Below are positions 1-7,539 of a stretch of 16,128 bases of DNA, one piece after another. The notes under the pieces were generated by a model. The model had not been told where the DNA came from and did no database searches. It saw only the letters and a list, made by a program, of their open reading frames with translations. Position 1 is the stretch's first letter; each line of letters starts with the position of its first letter. Source of the DNA: CAYNTC01 sp964432925 (GTDB lineage Bacteria; Planctomycetota; Phycisphaerae; Sedimentisphaerales; Anaerobacaceae); contig CAYSPM010000049.1 of assembly GCA_964432925.1 (NCBI GenBank), positions 1 through 16,128 of the forward strand, given 5' to 3'. The translations under genes were made by a program, and so were the position numbers.

Positions 1-164
1 TCTGTGCCCACGCAGCACAATTTTTTTTGATCGGCCAGTACCTCCTTCCTTCAAGGTCTAAGCACGGATCAGCCAAAAATTTGGCTCTTACCATTGGGCT
101 TAAAGAAGTCTTCACAACAGACATTGTCGCTTCTGCTGGAGCCCGAATGTTAAAATATATATGA
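1..164 (+). CDS. C-terminal end of an unidentified protein (5' end outside window)
   Basis: An open frame (codon phase starting at base 3) runs from the window edge to a TGA at 162-164, about 53 codons. The translation reads CAHAAQFFLIGQYLLPSRSK and continues to end in GARMLKYI. The balanced composition and lack of stops look like the tail of a real protein, but I do not recognise the family. It lies on the same strand as the fucokinase remnant downstream and could be an intact neighbouring gene or another decayed fragment. The stretch that follows (165-338) is AT-rich and shows no coding signal. Confidence 0.35.
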   Translation, partial: CAHAAQFFLIGQYLLPSRSKHGSAKNLALTIGLKEVFTTDIVASAGARMLKYI

Positions 165-266
165 AATATTGCATGCTGAAAGTAAGTTTCACACATATAA
201 TTTATACCACAAAAACCACCCTGACTTCAAGAAAAATATCTTATAGAACTCTACCGAAATTGCTTT

Positions 267-286
267 AGTATTGCCAAATCAATACT
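267..286. promoter_or_regulatory. 7-bp inverted repeat upstream of the fucokinase remnant
   Basis: AGTATTG (267-273) and CAATACT (280-286) form a perfect inverted repeat with a 6-base spacer, in the AT-rich non-coding stretch 165-338 about 50 bases before the start codon at 339. It could be a leftover operator or a small hairpin. A repeat this short can arise by chance in AT-rich DNA, and I see no convincing -35/-10 pair around it. Confidence 0.2.
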
Positions 287-325
287 CGACTTCCCTCTTC
301 AGAATGCTAAACTTGCCATCGTCTC

Positions 326-332
326 GGAGGAG
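326..332 (+). promoter_or_regulatory. Ribosome binding site of the decayed fucokinase gene
   Basis: GGAGGAG lies six bases before the ATG at 339-341. It fixes 339 as the original start codon and shows that the 5' end of the broken gene is preserved even though the reading frame is not. Confidence 0.6.
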
Positions 333-521
333 TCTTAGATGCCCCAAGCAGCCAGAAAATGGGACTACCTTATAATCACAACCTCTAACAAACAGCAGGC
401 GGCCTATAAAGAACAGCTTGCCCTGCTGTGCGGGCTTGGTTTCTGTCAGACGCCAAAAAAGTCATTGTCGTAACCGATCTCGATGGAAAGTGCGGGAAGT
501 GGCGCAAGCGCTTCTACCTTA

Positions 522-571
522 TAGTGGTGCTAATACCAATTGGAGTTAGTGGTGCTAATACCAATTGGAGT
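522..571. repeat. Perfect 25-bp tandem duplication
   Basis: The 25-base unit starting TAGTGGTGCTAATACCAATT occurs twice without spacer, at 522-546 and 547-571. Each unit contains ATACCAAT, which is also the left terminal inverted repeat of the adjacent palindromic element. The duplication looks like copied element tip plus flank, and it lies at the break between the two fucokinase remnants. Confidence 0.85.
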
Positions 572-704
572 TAATTCTTGCGCCCTGTCATTCCCGCGAA
601 AGCGGGAATCCATAGGTTTATATGCACTGGATGCCTGCTTTCTCAGGCATGACGCAATGATCGGTAGTCTGTTAAAAAACGCATTTATTTAATTGGATTG
701 GTAT
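558..704. repeat. MITE/REP-like palindromic element with two internal hairpins
   Basis: Imperfect terminal inverted repeats of about 25 bases (ATACCAAT perfect at 558-565 and 697-704, then roughly half of the next 17 columns matching) enclose two hairpins. The first is ATTCCCGC-GAAA-GCGGGAAT (590-609). The second is ATGCCTG-N6-CAGGCAT (631-650). GTCAT (587-591) pairs with ATGAC (649-653) around both. Repeats reading GTCATTCCCGCGAAAGCGGG are, from general experience, common dispersed intergenic palindromes in many bacterial genomes. There is no ORF, so it would be non-autonomous. ATAGTG flanks the complex at 521-526 and 707-712, but not exactly at the repeat ends, so a target-site duplication is unproven. 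Confidence 0.6.
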
Positions 705-1382
705 AAATAGTGAACTTGAAGGCGCTAAGGTACCGACGGCAGATGCTCAACTCTTGGCCGAATTGCTCATCAAACTGAGCATACTAATCGTTCATGGAAG
801 AAAATGGCAGGATCAAATCGGAGGGATTGTAGGGGAAACAAAGATTATCTTTACTGAGCCGGGGCTCATCCCCGACGCCAAGATTCATTATCTGCCGACA
901 GACTTGCTCGATCCCAAGCGCAACGCGGGCCAGACCTTGTTGTATTACACCGGCATCACGCGCTTGGCTAAGAATATCCTACAGCAGGTAGTAAGCGGGT
1001 ATCTTAACCGCGACCGTGGAACAATGACCACGTTAAAGCAGATTCACGACCTCCCCAAAGCAGCGGCTAACGCAATCTCGCGAAAATATCTGTCAACGTT
1101 CGGCCACGTAGTCAGCACCGCTTGGCAACTGAATAAGCAACTCGACCCGAACTCCACTAATAACGATGTGGATTCGCTTCTATCAAAAATTCAACCATAT
1201 GTTTTCGGTTCAAAGCTCCTCGGTGCCGGAGGTGGCGGGTTCCTGCTGATGGTCTGTAAATCACTTAAAGATGCCGAAAGACTCAGAACTATGCTTGAGA
1301 GCGAACCACCCAACGACCGCGCACGTTTCTTTGACTATGATGTAAATCCAGCCGGCCTTGTAGTAACGGTTTGCTAAATCTC

Positions 1383-2909
1383 TTATGTGCCTGGAGCCAG
1401 TTTCGACATCGCCTTTGTACGAAACTCGTAGAAAGCCCTCCTAAGAAGGAAGTTCAGATCCCTTTTATCATACACCGCCCTACGCAGCCGCGTTAGAACT
1501 TGCTTGATTCTGAAAGCTCGCGAGAACTTTTTACTTAATCTACCGAGCTGTTCGCCAGTAAGCTCCTCGGTTCTCATCACGACCTGCTCTGTGTTGTACT
1601 TCTGCCAATCATAAGTAAGAATTAGGCCTTTTTCTTTTGCCATCTCAAACAGCTTTGTTCCCGGATAAGGCGTAATAAGACTCCAGTTCACCCCATCTGG
1701 ACGTATATCCGACAAAAGCTCAAAAGTATGCTTTGCGGTCTTGAAGTTTTCTCCCGGCAATCCGAGAATGACATGTGCCATGGTGTAGATTCCCTGCTCT
1801 TTTGTAATTCTAAAGACCTCTTTTATCATCTGCCTATCTACACCCGGCTTTCCGATCTTGTCCAACAGTTCATCGTCTCCGGTTTCGATACCATAATGGA
1901 TTCTGTTGCACCCTGCCTGTTTCATTTTCTCAAGAAGTTTTTTGGAAATCCTATCCACTCTGGTTTCAAATAACCAATTTACCCGCAGCTTTCTCTCTAG
2001 CAGAAGATCACAAATTTCTTCGATCCGCTGCTGGCTTGCAGTAAACACCTGGTCCCTGAAAAGAAAAGCACGCACAGCAAAATTCTCTGACAGGTACTCC
2101 ATCTCGTCGATGATTTTAACAGGCGACTTGAACGAAATCTTTTTTCCAAAACCAACCGGATAAGGACAATAAATGCAGGGAAATGGACAGCCTTTTGCTG
2201 AAAGGATGGGAAAGTAATTAAGAGGCCTGCCCTCCGGACTAAAAAAGCAAAGCCGGTATCCGCTTACAGGCAATGTACGATAGCTTTCCAGGTCAAGATT
2301 ATCCAGACTCTGCTCAGTTCGTGAAGCGCCAAGTTGATTAACGCTGATAACATTTTGAGCGTCGCGATTATCTCTGAAGATAAGTCCCGGCACTTCTCGT
2401 AGAGAATTCTTAGATCCATCTTGTAATGCACGGATAAGACTCACGACGCCATACGAATAGAAGGGGTATTCTCCATCCACTATATAATCTATTTTGCTCT
2501 GGCCCAGAACTTCATCTGCAAGAACCCTCGCAGTGACGCCCAGAACTACTAAAACAGTTTCAGGAAATTGCTCCTTTATTCTGTTCAGAAGCTGAATGTC
2601 ACCATAAAGTGAAGGCAAAGACAACATCGAAACAACAATGCCGGGTTTGGAATTGCCTATTGCAGCTATTATGCCATCTAAATTCAGACGCTCCACCTGT
2701 CCATCCAGAACTTCCAGATTGTGACCTGCTTCATTTAAGCCTGTGGCAAGATAAGGCATGAACACTCCAAAAAGAACATCCCCGGAATGACCGTAGTCCT
2801 TTCTTCGCACCAGGCGGGCATTGCCGAAGCCTCCCGAGTAGTCTCTATTCACATCCATGCCCGCAGGGCTTGGAAGGTTCAGTATCATTACCTTCTGACC
2901 ATTAACCAT
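1383..2909 (-). CDS. B12-binding-domain radical SAM protein
   Basis: 508 residues. The N-terminal ~200 residues have the Rossmann-like layout of a cobalamin-binding domain (LPYL-type helix, DGQVERLNLDGI, VVLGVTARVL, DYIVDGEYPF), though no DxHxxG base-off motif is visible. The radical SAM domain follows, with the 4Fe-4S cysteines C241, C245 and C248 in GCPFPCIYCPYP, then HYGIETGDDELL (SAM-binding strand region) and HVILGLPGE. The start is fixed by AGGAGGA five bases upstream, embedded in the stop region of the preceding WecG gene, so the two are probably translationally coupled. Members of this family methylate or rearrange unactivated carbons, or form rings; the substrate cannot be read from the sequence. 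As the last gene of the EPS operon it may modify a sugar, lipid carrier or lipid anchor (inference). No terminator is visible after it. Confidence 0.85.
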   Translation of the reverse strand: MVNGQKVMILNLPSPAGMDVNRDYSGGFGNARLVRRKDYGHSGDVLFGVFMPYLATGLNEAGHNLEVLDGQVERLNLDGIIAAIGNSKPGIVVSMLSLPSLYGDIQLLNRIKEQFPETVLVVLGVTARVLADEVLGQSKIDYIVDGEYPFYSYGVVSLIRALQDGSKNSLREVPGLIFRDNRDAQNVISVNQLGASRTEQSLDNLDLESYRTLPVSGYRLCFFSPEGRPLNYFPILSAKGCPFPCIYCPYPVGFGKKISFKSPVKIIDEMEYLSENFAVRAFLFRDQVFTASQQRIEEICDLLLERKLRVNWLFETRVDRISKKLLEKMKQAGCNRIHYGIETGDDELLDKIGKPGVDRQMIKEVFRITKEQGIYTMAHVILGLPGENFKTAKHTFELLSDIRPDGVNWSLITPYPGTKLFEMAKEKGLILTYDWQKYNTEQVVMRTEELTGEQLGRLSKKFSRAFRIKQVLTRLRRAVYDKRDLNFLLRRAFYEFRTKAMSKLAPGT

Positions 2910-2911
2910 CC

Positions 2912-3718
2912 TTATCCTCCTGTTAGCCTGATTTGCGTTGTTTGAATAACCTGCGAAAAGACTTTAGCCAAGAAAACAAAACCATCGATATCACGCCGCC
3001 ACATTCGGTGAGGCTCCAGCACAAATCGATACACCCACTCAAAACCCATCCGCCGTACCCACGCTGGGGCCCACTTAGCATTGCCTGAATGGAAATCAAA
3101 AGCTGCCCCAACACCTATCATTGTGCACGCGTCAATCCTGCCAATATGGGCCGCCATCCACTTCTCTTGTTTCGGCGTACCCAGACCCACCCAAACGATA
3201 TCCGGATTTGTTGCGTTGATGCGTTCCACCACCGCATTATCTTCTTCAACACTAAGAAACCTAAACGGCGGAGAATATGTCCCCACCACCTTCAAGCCCG
3301 GATACAATGATAACAATTTCTCAACAAGCCTATCAGTGACCCCTTCCGCCCCACCATAGAAAAAGTGTCGACAATCGCCTTTTCTACCCCAGTCACAGAG
3401 TTTTAGCATCAAGCTGGGGCCGGTAACTCGACCGTTATGCGAATAGCCCAGAATCCGCGCTGCTATTACTACGCCAACGCCATCCGGCAATATCAGGCTC
3501 GCGGCCCTCGTTGCGTCACGCATTGCCGCATCTCTCAGGCACATCATGACGCTGTGGGGATTCGTCATAACAACATAATGTCTCTGTCTATCATGCCTCC
3601 ACTTTTCAACCGTATCCAGCACAGTACCGTAGCTAACCAAGTCAAATTCTATATTTAGTATTTTTGACCTCGAGCCCACAATAAGCAATCCCTGCGTGAC
3701 ACACTCCTGCTGCGACAA
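2912..3718 (-). CDS. wecG: WecG/TagA/CpsF-family glycosyltransferase (GT26)
   Basis: 268 residues from a TTG directly after the deacetylase stop codon. The family adds a second sugar, typically N-acetylmannosamine or its uronic acid, to undecaprenyl-diphosphate-GlcNAc on the cytoplasmic membrane face. Visible family signatures are NPHSVMMC (53-60), LPDGVGVV (77-84), GPSLMLKLCDW (100-110), FFYGGAEGV (119-127), VGLGTPKQEKWMA (177-189), GVGAAFDFHSG (202-212) and the basic amphipathic tail GFEWVYRFVLEPHRMWRR (225-242), which mediates membrane contact in this family. The start is uncertain. The TTG at 3718 has GGAAAG six bases upstream; a GTG at 3679 (residue 14) lies nearer where homologues usually begin. 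The gene pairs logically with the WecA homologue in the same operon. The exact donor sugar is not determinable. Confidence 0.9.
   Translation of the reverse strand: MSQQECVTQGLLIVGSRSKILNIEFDLVSYGTVLDTVEKWRHDRQRHYVVMTNPHSVMMCLRDAAMRDATRAASLILPDGVGVVIAARILGYSHNGRVTGPSLMLKLCDWGRKGDCRHFFYGGAEGVTDRLVEKLLSLYPGLKVVGTYSPPFRFLSVEEDNAVVERINATNPDIVWVGLGTPKQEKWMAAHIGRIDACTMIGVGAAFDFHSGNAKWAPAWVRRMGFEWVYRFVLEPHRMWRRDIDGFVFLAKVFSQVIQTTQIRLTGG
2915..2921 (-). promoter_or_regulatory. Strong ribosome binding site of the radical SAM gene
   Basis: AGGAGGA on the minus strand lies five bases before the ATG at 2909 and overlaps the final glycine and stop codons of the WecG-like gene. It supports the chosen start and suggests translational coupling. 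Confidence 0.75.
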
Positions 3719-4912
3719 CTATTGCTTTCCATTCTCCAGCCAATTCGAAGATAGGATTGCCAAGTCATTTGCATCCACGCCGCCATCCCCGTTCAAGTCA
3801 CCTAATATAGGCTCAAATATAATAGTCACAGCACCTCCCGCTGGAAGTGCATCGTACATCAAACATGTCTCTGCAGCGACAGCCTCTGCACTTGGCTGCT
3901 CCGCATCCGAATGCAGATAAATTTCGTAATCGAGCTGTGTTCCGCCTTGAGCAATCACAATATTGCCTACTAACCAACTGTCGGGCACTTCAGTTGTCAG
4001 AGTAAGTGGCTCATTAAATATGTCCGCATCTCCCTCGAACTGCAGGTCGACTATGATAACATTATCAGATACCCGGTGTGTTTTTATGGTTGTGCCGTCT
4101 CGTTCCAAATAGTATCTGGCAACCTGACCTTGTGGAGCTATCCAGAGCTTCTGTATAAAATCTTCCACCAGTTGCTCCAGGTGCGCCCGGTATACCCTCT
4201 CGTTGACCGCCTGACCGCTACTTGGTTGATTAGGATCCTCAGTCAGATTATGCCACATCTCCACACCCCACCCTCCGACCGCGAGGACATCCTCAATATA
4301 CGTCCGCAACTCGCCTACATACACATTATCCGCCAACGTTGTACCCCAAGGCGATGGATAAGGCGCAACATATAGTTTGAACAAATCTGCACCAACACCA
4401 CTGTTAACTCCCCAATGGACCCCCCTTGCAGAAATATAGAGTTGCTTAGCAACCGCCACGACATCATCACCCAGCTCTCCGTAGGGCGCTGTGTATGTAA
4501 CACACGGCTGACCCGTAAGCTCTTCGATGAACTGTTTGGATTCACTTAGTTCTGTCCATATCACATCAGCGTCTGCTCCATTCAAAGGCGGATGGTTCAC
4601 AGTGTGACTACCGAGCTCGTGCCCCCGACTGAACATGTCAAGAAACACTGTCTTGTCCGCATAGCTTGTGATAATATTGAAAGTACCTCGCAGGCCATAC
4701 TCTTCCAGTATAGCCGCCTGTTTATTGCGCATAACGCCATTATCGTCAAATGTAATGGACAAAGCTCCATACGCCCCACCCTTCCATCTCGCAATGCGAG
4801 TTGTTCCATTAGTATCAGCAAAAGCACCTCCACATAACAGACAATACGAAAGTCCTAATACAATCACCACCTTTAATAGTCGCTTCTCTGTGTATACTCT
4901 TTGCAATCTCAT
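3719..4912 (-). CDS. Secreted polysaccharide deacetylase (NodB/CE4-like) with dockerin-like C-terminus
   Basis: 397 residues from ATG 4912. A signal peptide (KRLLKVVIVLGLSYCLLC, cleavage near AFA-DT) is followed by a NodB-type domain with SITFDD (catalytic and metal Asp pair, D56-D57), SHTVNH (zinc His, H103 and H107), TAPYG (motif 3, with the usual Arg replaced) and EMWHNL (H221). After about residue 255 comes a beta-rich segment. At 371-391 is one calcium-loop repeat, GDLNGDGGVDANDLAILSSN, of dockerin type. It should remove N- or O-acetyl groups from a glycan outside the cytoplasm, most simply the EPS made by this operon. The TTG at 4927 would add five residues, but AGAGGT six bases before the ATG favours 4912. 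The 82-base gap to the GT4 gene upstream shows no distinct element. Confidence 0.88.
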   Translation of the reverse strand: MRLQRVYTEKRLLKVVIVLGLSYCLLCGGAFADTNGTTRIARWKGGAYGALSITFDDNGVMRNKQAAILEEYGLRGTFNIITSYADKTVFLDMFSRGHELGSHTVNHPPLNGADADVIWTELSESKQFIEELTGQPCVTYTAPYGELGDDVVAVAKQLYISARGVHWGVNSGVGADLFKLYVAPYPSPWGTTLADNVYVGELRTYIEDVLAVGGWGVEMWHNLTEDPNQPSSGQAVNERVYRAHLEQLVEDFIQKLWIAPQGQVARYYLERDGTTIKTHRVSDNVIIVDLQFEGDADIFNEPLTLTTEVPDSWLVGNIVIAQGGTQLDYEIYLHSDAEQPSAEAVAAETCLMYDALPAGGAVTIIFEPILGDLNGDGGVDANDLAILSSNWLENGKQ

Positions 4913-4918
4913 AAGTTG

Positions 4919-4924
4919 ACCTCT
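4919..4924 (-). promoter_or_regulatory. Ribosome binding site deciding the deacetylase start
   Basis: AGAGGT on the minus strand, six bases before the ATG at 4912. It favours this ATG over the in-frame TTG at 4927, which would lie upstream of the site. Confidence 0.55.
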
Positions 4925-4994
4925 CAATAAAGTAAGTAATCCTGGAAATGGTGAAAAACTTCGGCAAAGCCCTTAATAACAGACATGCCGCAAA

Positions 4995-6164
4995 TCATCT
5001 AACTTGAATCAAACTCATAGCCTTAGTGTAAATCCCCATCAATCGATCATAGTAATTCTCAGTAGAGTACTCGTGTTGAGCCTTATCCCTACCTGCTTGG
5101 CCCATACTGCTGCATAGGTCTGGCCTACTCCAGAGGTACCTGATCTTCTCTCCCAGTTCATCAGCATTTCCAGGCTCGAAAAGCAGGCCGGTCACGCCAT
5201 CCTCGACGATCTCCTGCAGTCCTCCGATGCGAGAGCAAACAACAGCCCTGCCGTGCAGCATTGCCTCAACAATAGTGTTACCGAATGTCTCAAGGCAAAT
5301 ACTCGGTAGGACTATAATGCGAGCATTCTTATAAAATTCGTGTTTTTTGGCGCCGTATAGATACCCTACCAACTCAATGTTTTCAGGTCTTTCAACTGGT
5401 AAACGAAATCTCTCTGCAACTGCCCCCGCAAGCTTAAAGTGTATATCAGGATTTTTGCTGGCAGCCTGAAACAGATTAATAATCCCCTTCTCGGCGCTAA
5501 TCCTCCCAATATAGCCCACGTAATCGCCTAAGTCCGATTCTGCTCGCACACTATTGAAGACAACTGCATTCGGAATCACCACAATTCTATCTGCTGGAAA
5601 ACCCTCACGGATGAGCAATAGACGTTGGAACTGGGCCACTACAGCATATATCGTCACATTCTCCAAAAAGAATTTTCCTTTACGAGCAATATAATTGCGA
5701 ACCGCATACCCGAAACTCCTAAATATGTCACTCTGACAGTTAAGAAAGATACACCAGTATTCTTTGCCCCCCGCGCATTTCTGGCACATCCGCCCATCTG
5801 TCATAAACAAGCCATTTGGACATATCAATCGGTGGTTATGGACCGTCATTACTACTGCAATGCCAGCCTGGCCGCATACCCTTAGCACTGACGGTGAAAT
5901 AAGAGGAAAGAGATTATGGACATGTACAATATCAGGCCTGAACTCATCCACACATCGCTGCATGGTCTTCACTGATGATAAGTTGTATATCCCACTAAAG
6001 AATGCACGAATCCTTCCAAACCGCATCCTCGAAATCTCTGTGCTGCTGCGTGACAACCTAAACAACTGGTGACCGCGCTGGGCTAACAACTGCGACCCTA
6101 TATCCACAATAGCTTCTTCGCCACTATAAGTACCATATTCATTATGTACAATGAGAACACGCAA
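4995..6164 (-). CDS. GT4-family glycosyltransferase with cysteine cluster
   Basis: 389 residues, retaining (GT-B fold) glycosyltransferase, cytoplasmic or membrane-associated, expected to add a sugar to the lipid-linked repeat unit. The N-terminal domain starts MRVLIVHNEYG and contains DIVHVHNLFPL (78-88) and TVHNHRLICPNG (107-118). The C-terminal donor-binding domain has YVGYIGRISAEKG (215-227), LVGYLYG and the family EX7E motif, E292 to E300, in CLETFGNTIVEAM, then VVCSRIGGLQEIVEDGVTGL. Five cysteines (C115, C127, C130, C138, C143) cluster in a loop of the N-terminal domain and may bind a metal or stabilise the fold. The start is a TTG separated from the TAA of the upstream membrane protein by three bases, with only a weak Shine-Dalgarno, so it is probably read by coupling. 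The sugar specificity is unknown. Confidence 0.92.
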   Translation of the reverse strand: MRVLIVHNEYGTYSGEEAIVDIGSQLLAQRGHQLFRLSRSSTEISRMRFGRIRAFFSGIYNLSSVKTMQRCVDEFRPDIVHVHNLFPLISPSVLRVCGQAGIAVVMTVHNHRLICPNGLFMTDGRMCQKCAGGKEYWCIFLNCQSDIFRSFGYAVRNYIARKGKFFLENVTIYAVVAQFQRLLLIREGFPADRIVVIPNAVVFNSVRAESDLGDYVGYIGRISAEKGIINLFQAASKNPDIHFKLAGAVAERFRLPVERPENIELVGYLYGAKKHEFYKNARIIVLPSICLETFGNTIVEAMLHGRAVVCSRIGGLQEIVEDGVTGLLFEPGNADELGEKIRYLWSRPDLCSSMGQAGRDKAQHEYSTENYYDRLMGIYTKAMSLIQVR

Positions 6165-6167
6165 CGT

Positions 6168-7484
6168 TTATACCGTGGGTCGCGCCACCCAGCCCCCACT
6201 GGCTAAATTGCTCTGCTTTAACAGCTCCGAATATCGCAACATTACTCCGTAGATAAAGTTCCAGACTAAAGCACTAAAAGGTGACACCAATGTTGGTCCA
6301 AAAAACGCTGCACTGTAAAATCCACAGACGCAACACAAATAGAAGACCAATACATCCTGTTCTTGTCTGCGTCTCAGCCTTGTGCTCAAATGCAACAGTG
6401 CGATTGGTATGCCCATATAGAGAGTCACGGCCAGTGAAAGACCCACGAGCCCAAGGAATCCAAATATGCTAATAAAGGAGTTATGCGGATTCTTAAATGA
6501 CACATCCACCAGTCGATTTCTAAGGCCCTGTCCGAAAACCACATCTTTTGCCACGGTGGCTTGTATTATGGACTGCCACATCTCAAGTCTATGAGCACGC
6601 GTCCCCTCTTTGTGCTCCAATACTTCCGATGTCCCAAACACAGTTTTAACTAACTCGCCCTGGTCACGCGCGTTAGTCAGAAAGGGCGCGTCGATATCAG
6701 TCAAAAGCAATATCGCAAATGCAAAGCTCAATCCAGCCAGAATGCCAACGACCTTTACTGACAACCTTCTGTACCACAGCCTCCAGTAAACCAACAGAAT
6801 AAAACACACGCCCAGTATTCCCAGCAGCGCGCCCCGCTCCATCGATGTTAGATACCCGGCGAGAGATAGACACACCAGCAGCGTTGTGCGTACTACACCG
6901 AGCCGATAGGCAAAAATACATGCGTATGCAAGCCCAACAGGAAAGTAAATATATGACGAGTCACTATGTCCAAGCAGCGATATTCCATTGACAGTCGGTC
7001 CCACGGAGTCCAAGGGATATACGAGTGAAACAAGATGATGGATGTCACTAATGATAATCGCCCAATAAAACCATCGTATGAACCAAGCTTGCTCTTGAAA
7101 AGAGCTAAGAGCAGCATAGCCAAAAAAGATAAATATCGCATAGTAAGCAATCGCAGAAAGTTCAACGCTTAAAAGCCCGGCCTCTCCGTAAGCAATAGCC
7201 ACATACGGCACTATCATCAATACATATAATGCACACGCTACACCAAAACCATTACGCAAGAACTGCCTGATAAATTCTAATCTGGCATATAGCAAAATCA
7301 TGAGGATTATTGTGATTTCTCCCCCATAAAGCGGCGGAATGCCGCAATAAGCCGCACCTCTCCTCAGAACAAGAAAAACAAACCACACCGCAATCGCCAG
7401 ACCGATTTTAGCTCGGCGCCATATTAGGTAATCCGGATACAAACCACAGTGCAGTGTTGACAGCTTGTAACTACCCTCTATCAT
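6168..7484 (-). CDS. O-antigen ligase/Wzy-type polymerase, polytopic membrane protein
   Basis: 438 residues from ATG 7484, with about ten to twelve hydrophobic segments. The Wzy_C-type core is visible: ERGALLG (216-222), a polar periplasmic loop of about 60 residues (from DIDAPFLTNARDQ through RAHRLEMW to VVFGQGL), then NPHNSFISIFGFLGLVGL (332-349), the HN-containing signature of this superfamily. The superfamily includes Wzy polymerases and WaaL/PglL ligases, which sequence alone separates poorly. In an operon with Wzx, Wzc and Wza, polymerase of the EPS repeat unit is the most economical role. The in-frame GTG at 7499 would add five residues; AAAGGTG just before the ATG supports 7484. The 55-base gap to the beta-helix gene carries no feature I can name. 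Confidence 0.87.
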   Translation of the reverse strand: MIEGSYKLSTLHCGLYPDYLIWRRAKIGLAIAVWFVFLVLRRGAAYCGIPPLYGGEITIILMILLYARLEFIRQFLRNGFGVACALYVLMIVPYVAIAYGEAGLLSVELSAIAYYAIFIFFGYAALSSFQEQAWFIRWFYWAIIISDIHHLVSLVYPLDSVGPTVNGISLLGHSDSSYIYFPVGLAYACIFAYRLGVVRTTLLVCLSLAGYLTSMERGALLGILGVCFILLVYWRLWYRRLSVKVVGILAGLSFAFAILLLTDIDAPFLTNARDQGELVKTVFGTSEVLEHKEGTRAHRLEMWQSIIQATVAKDVVFGQGLRNRLVDVSFKNPHNSFISIFGFLGLVGLSLAVTLYMGIPIALLHLSTRLRRRQEQDVLVFYLCCVCGFYSAAFFGPTLVSPFSALVWNFIYGVMLRYSELLKQSNLASGGWVARPTV

Positions 7485-7539
7485 GCAACACCTTTGCACG
7501 GAAAATCACAAACGAACATCGTCTACAAGTCACAGAATC

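Larger units (their letters stand above)
339..1377 (+). pseudogene. Decayed bifunctional L-fucokinase/GDP-fucose pyrophosphorylase-like (FKP-type) gene
   Basis: Remains of an enzyme that phosphorylates L-fucose and activates it to GDP-fucose (salvage pathway). The ATG at 339 starts a 44-codon frame (MPQAARKWDYLIITTSN...) ending at 471-473. The shifted frame continues with AKKVIVVTDLDGK, and a third frame gives GSGASASTL, which together resemble the nucleotide-sugar-transferase N-terminus of the family. Coding signal resumes at about 709 (SELEGAKVPTADAQ...) and runs to TAA at 1375-1377. It carries WQDQIGGI, LLYYTGITRLAKNIL, KLLGAGGGGFLLMV and NDRARF, which I recall as matching the GHMP-kinase end of Bacteroides FKP (about 950 residues). 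The middle, including the nucleotide-binding GTSS-type loop, is missing. The usual TGGGWQDQ is degraded to VHGRKWQDQ. The region from 754 (TTG) could in principle be translated, but the fragment lacks the active site. It meets the minus-strand operon tail to tail, five bases apart. Confidence 0.8.

Noticed and set aside
522..571. Direct repeats as a possible CRISPR
   Set aside because: There are only two copies, directly abutting with no spacer, and no cas gene in the window.
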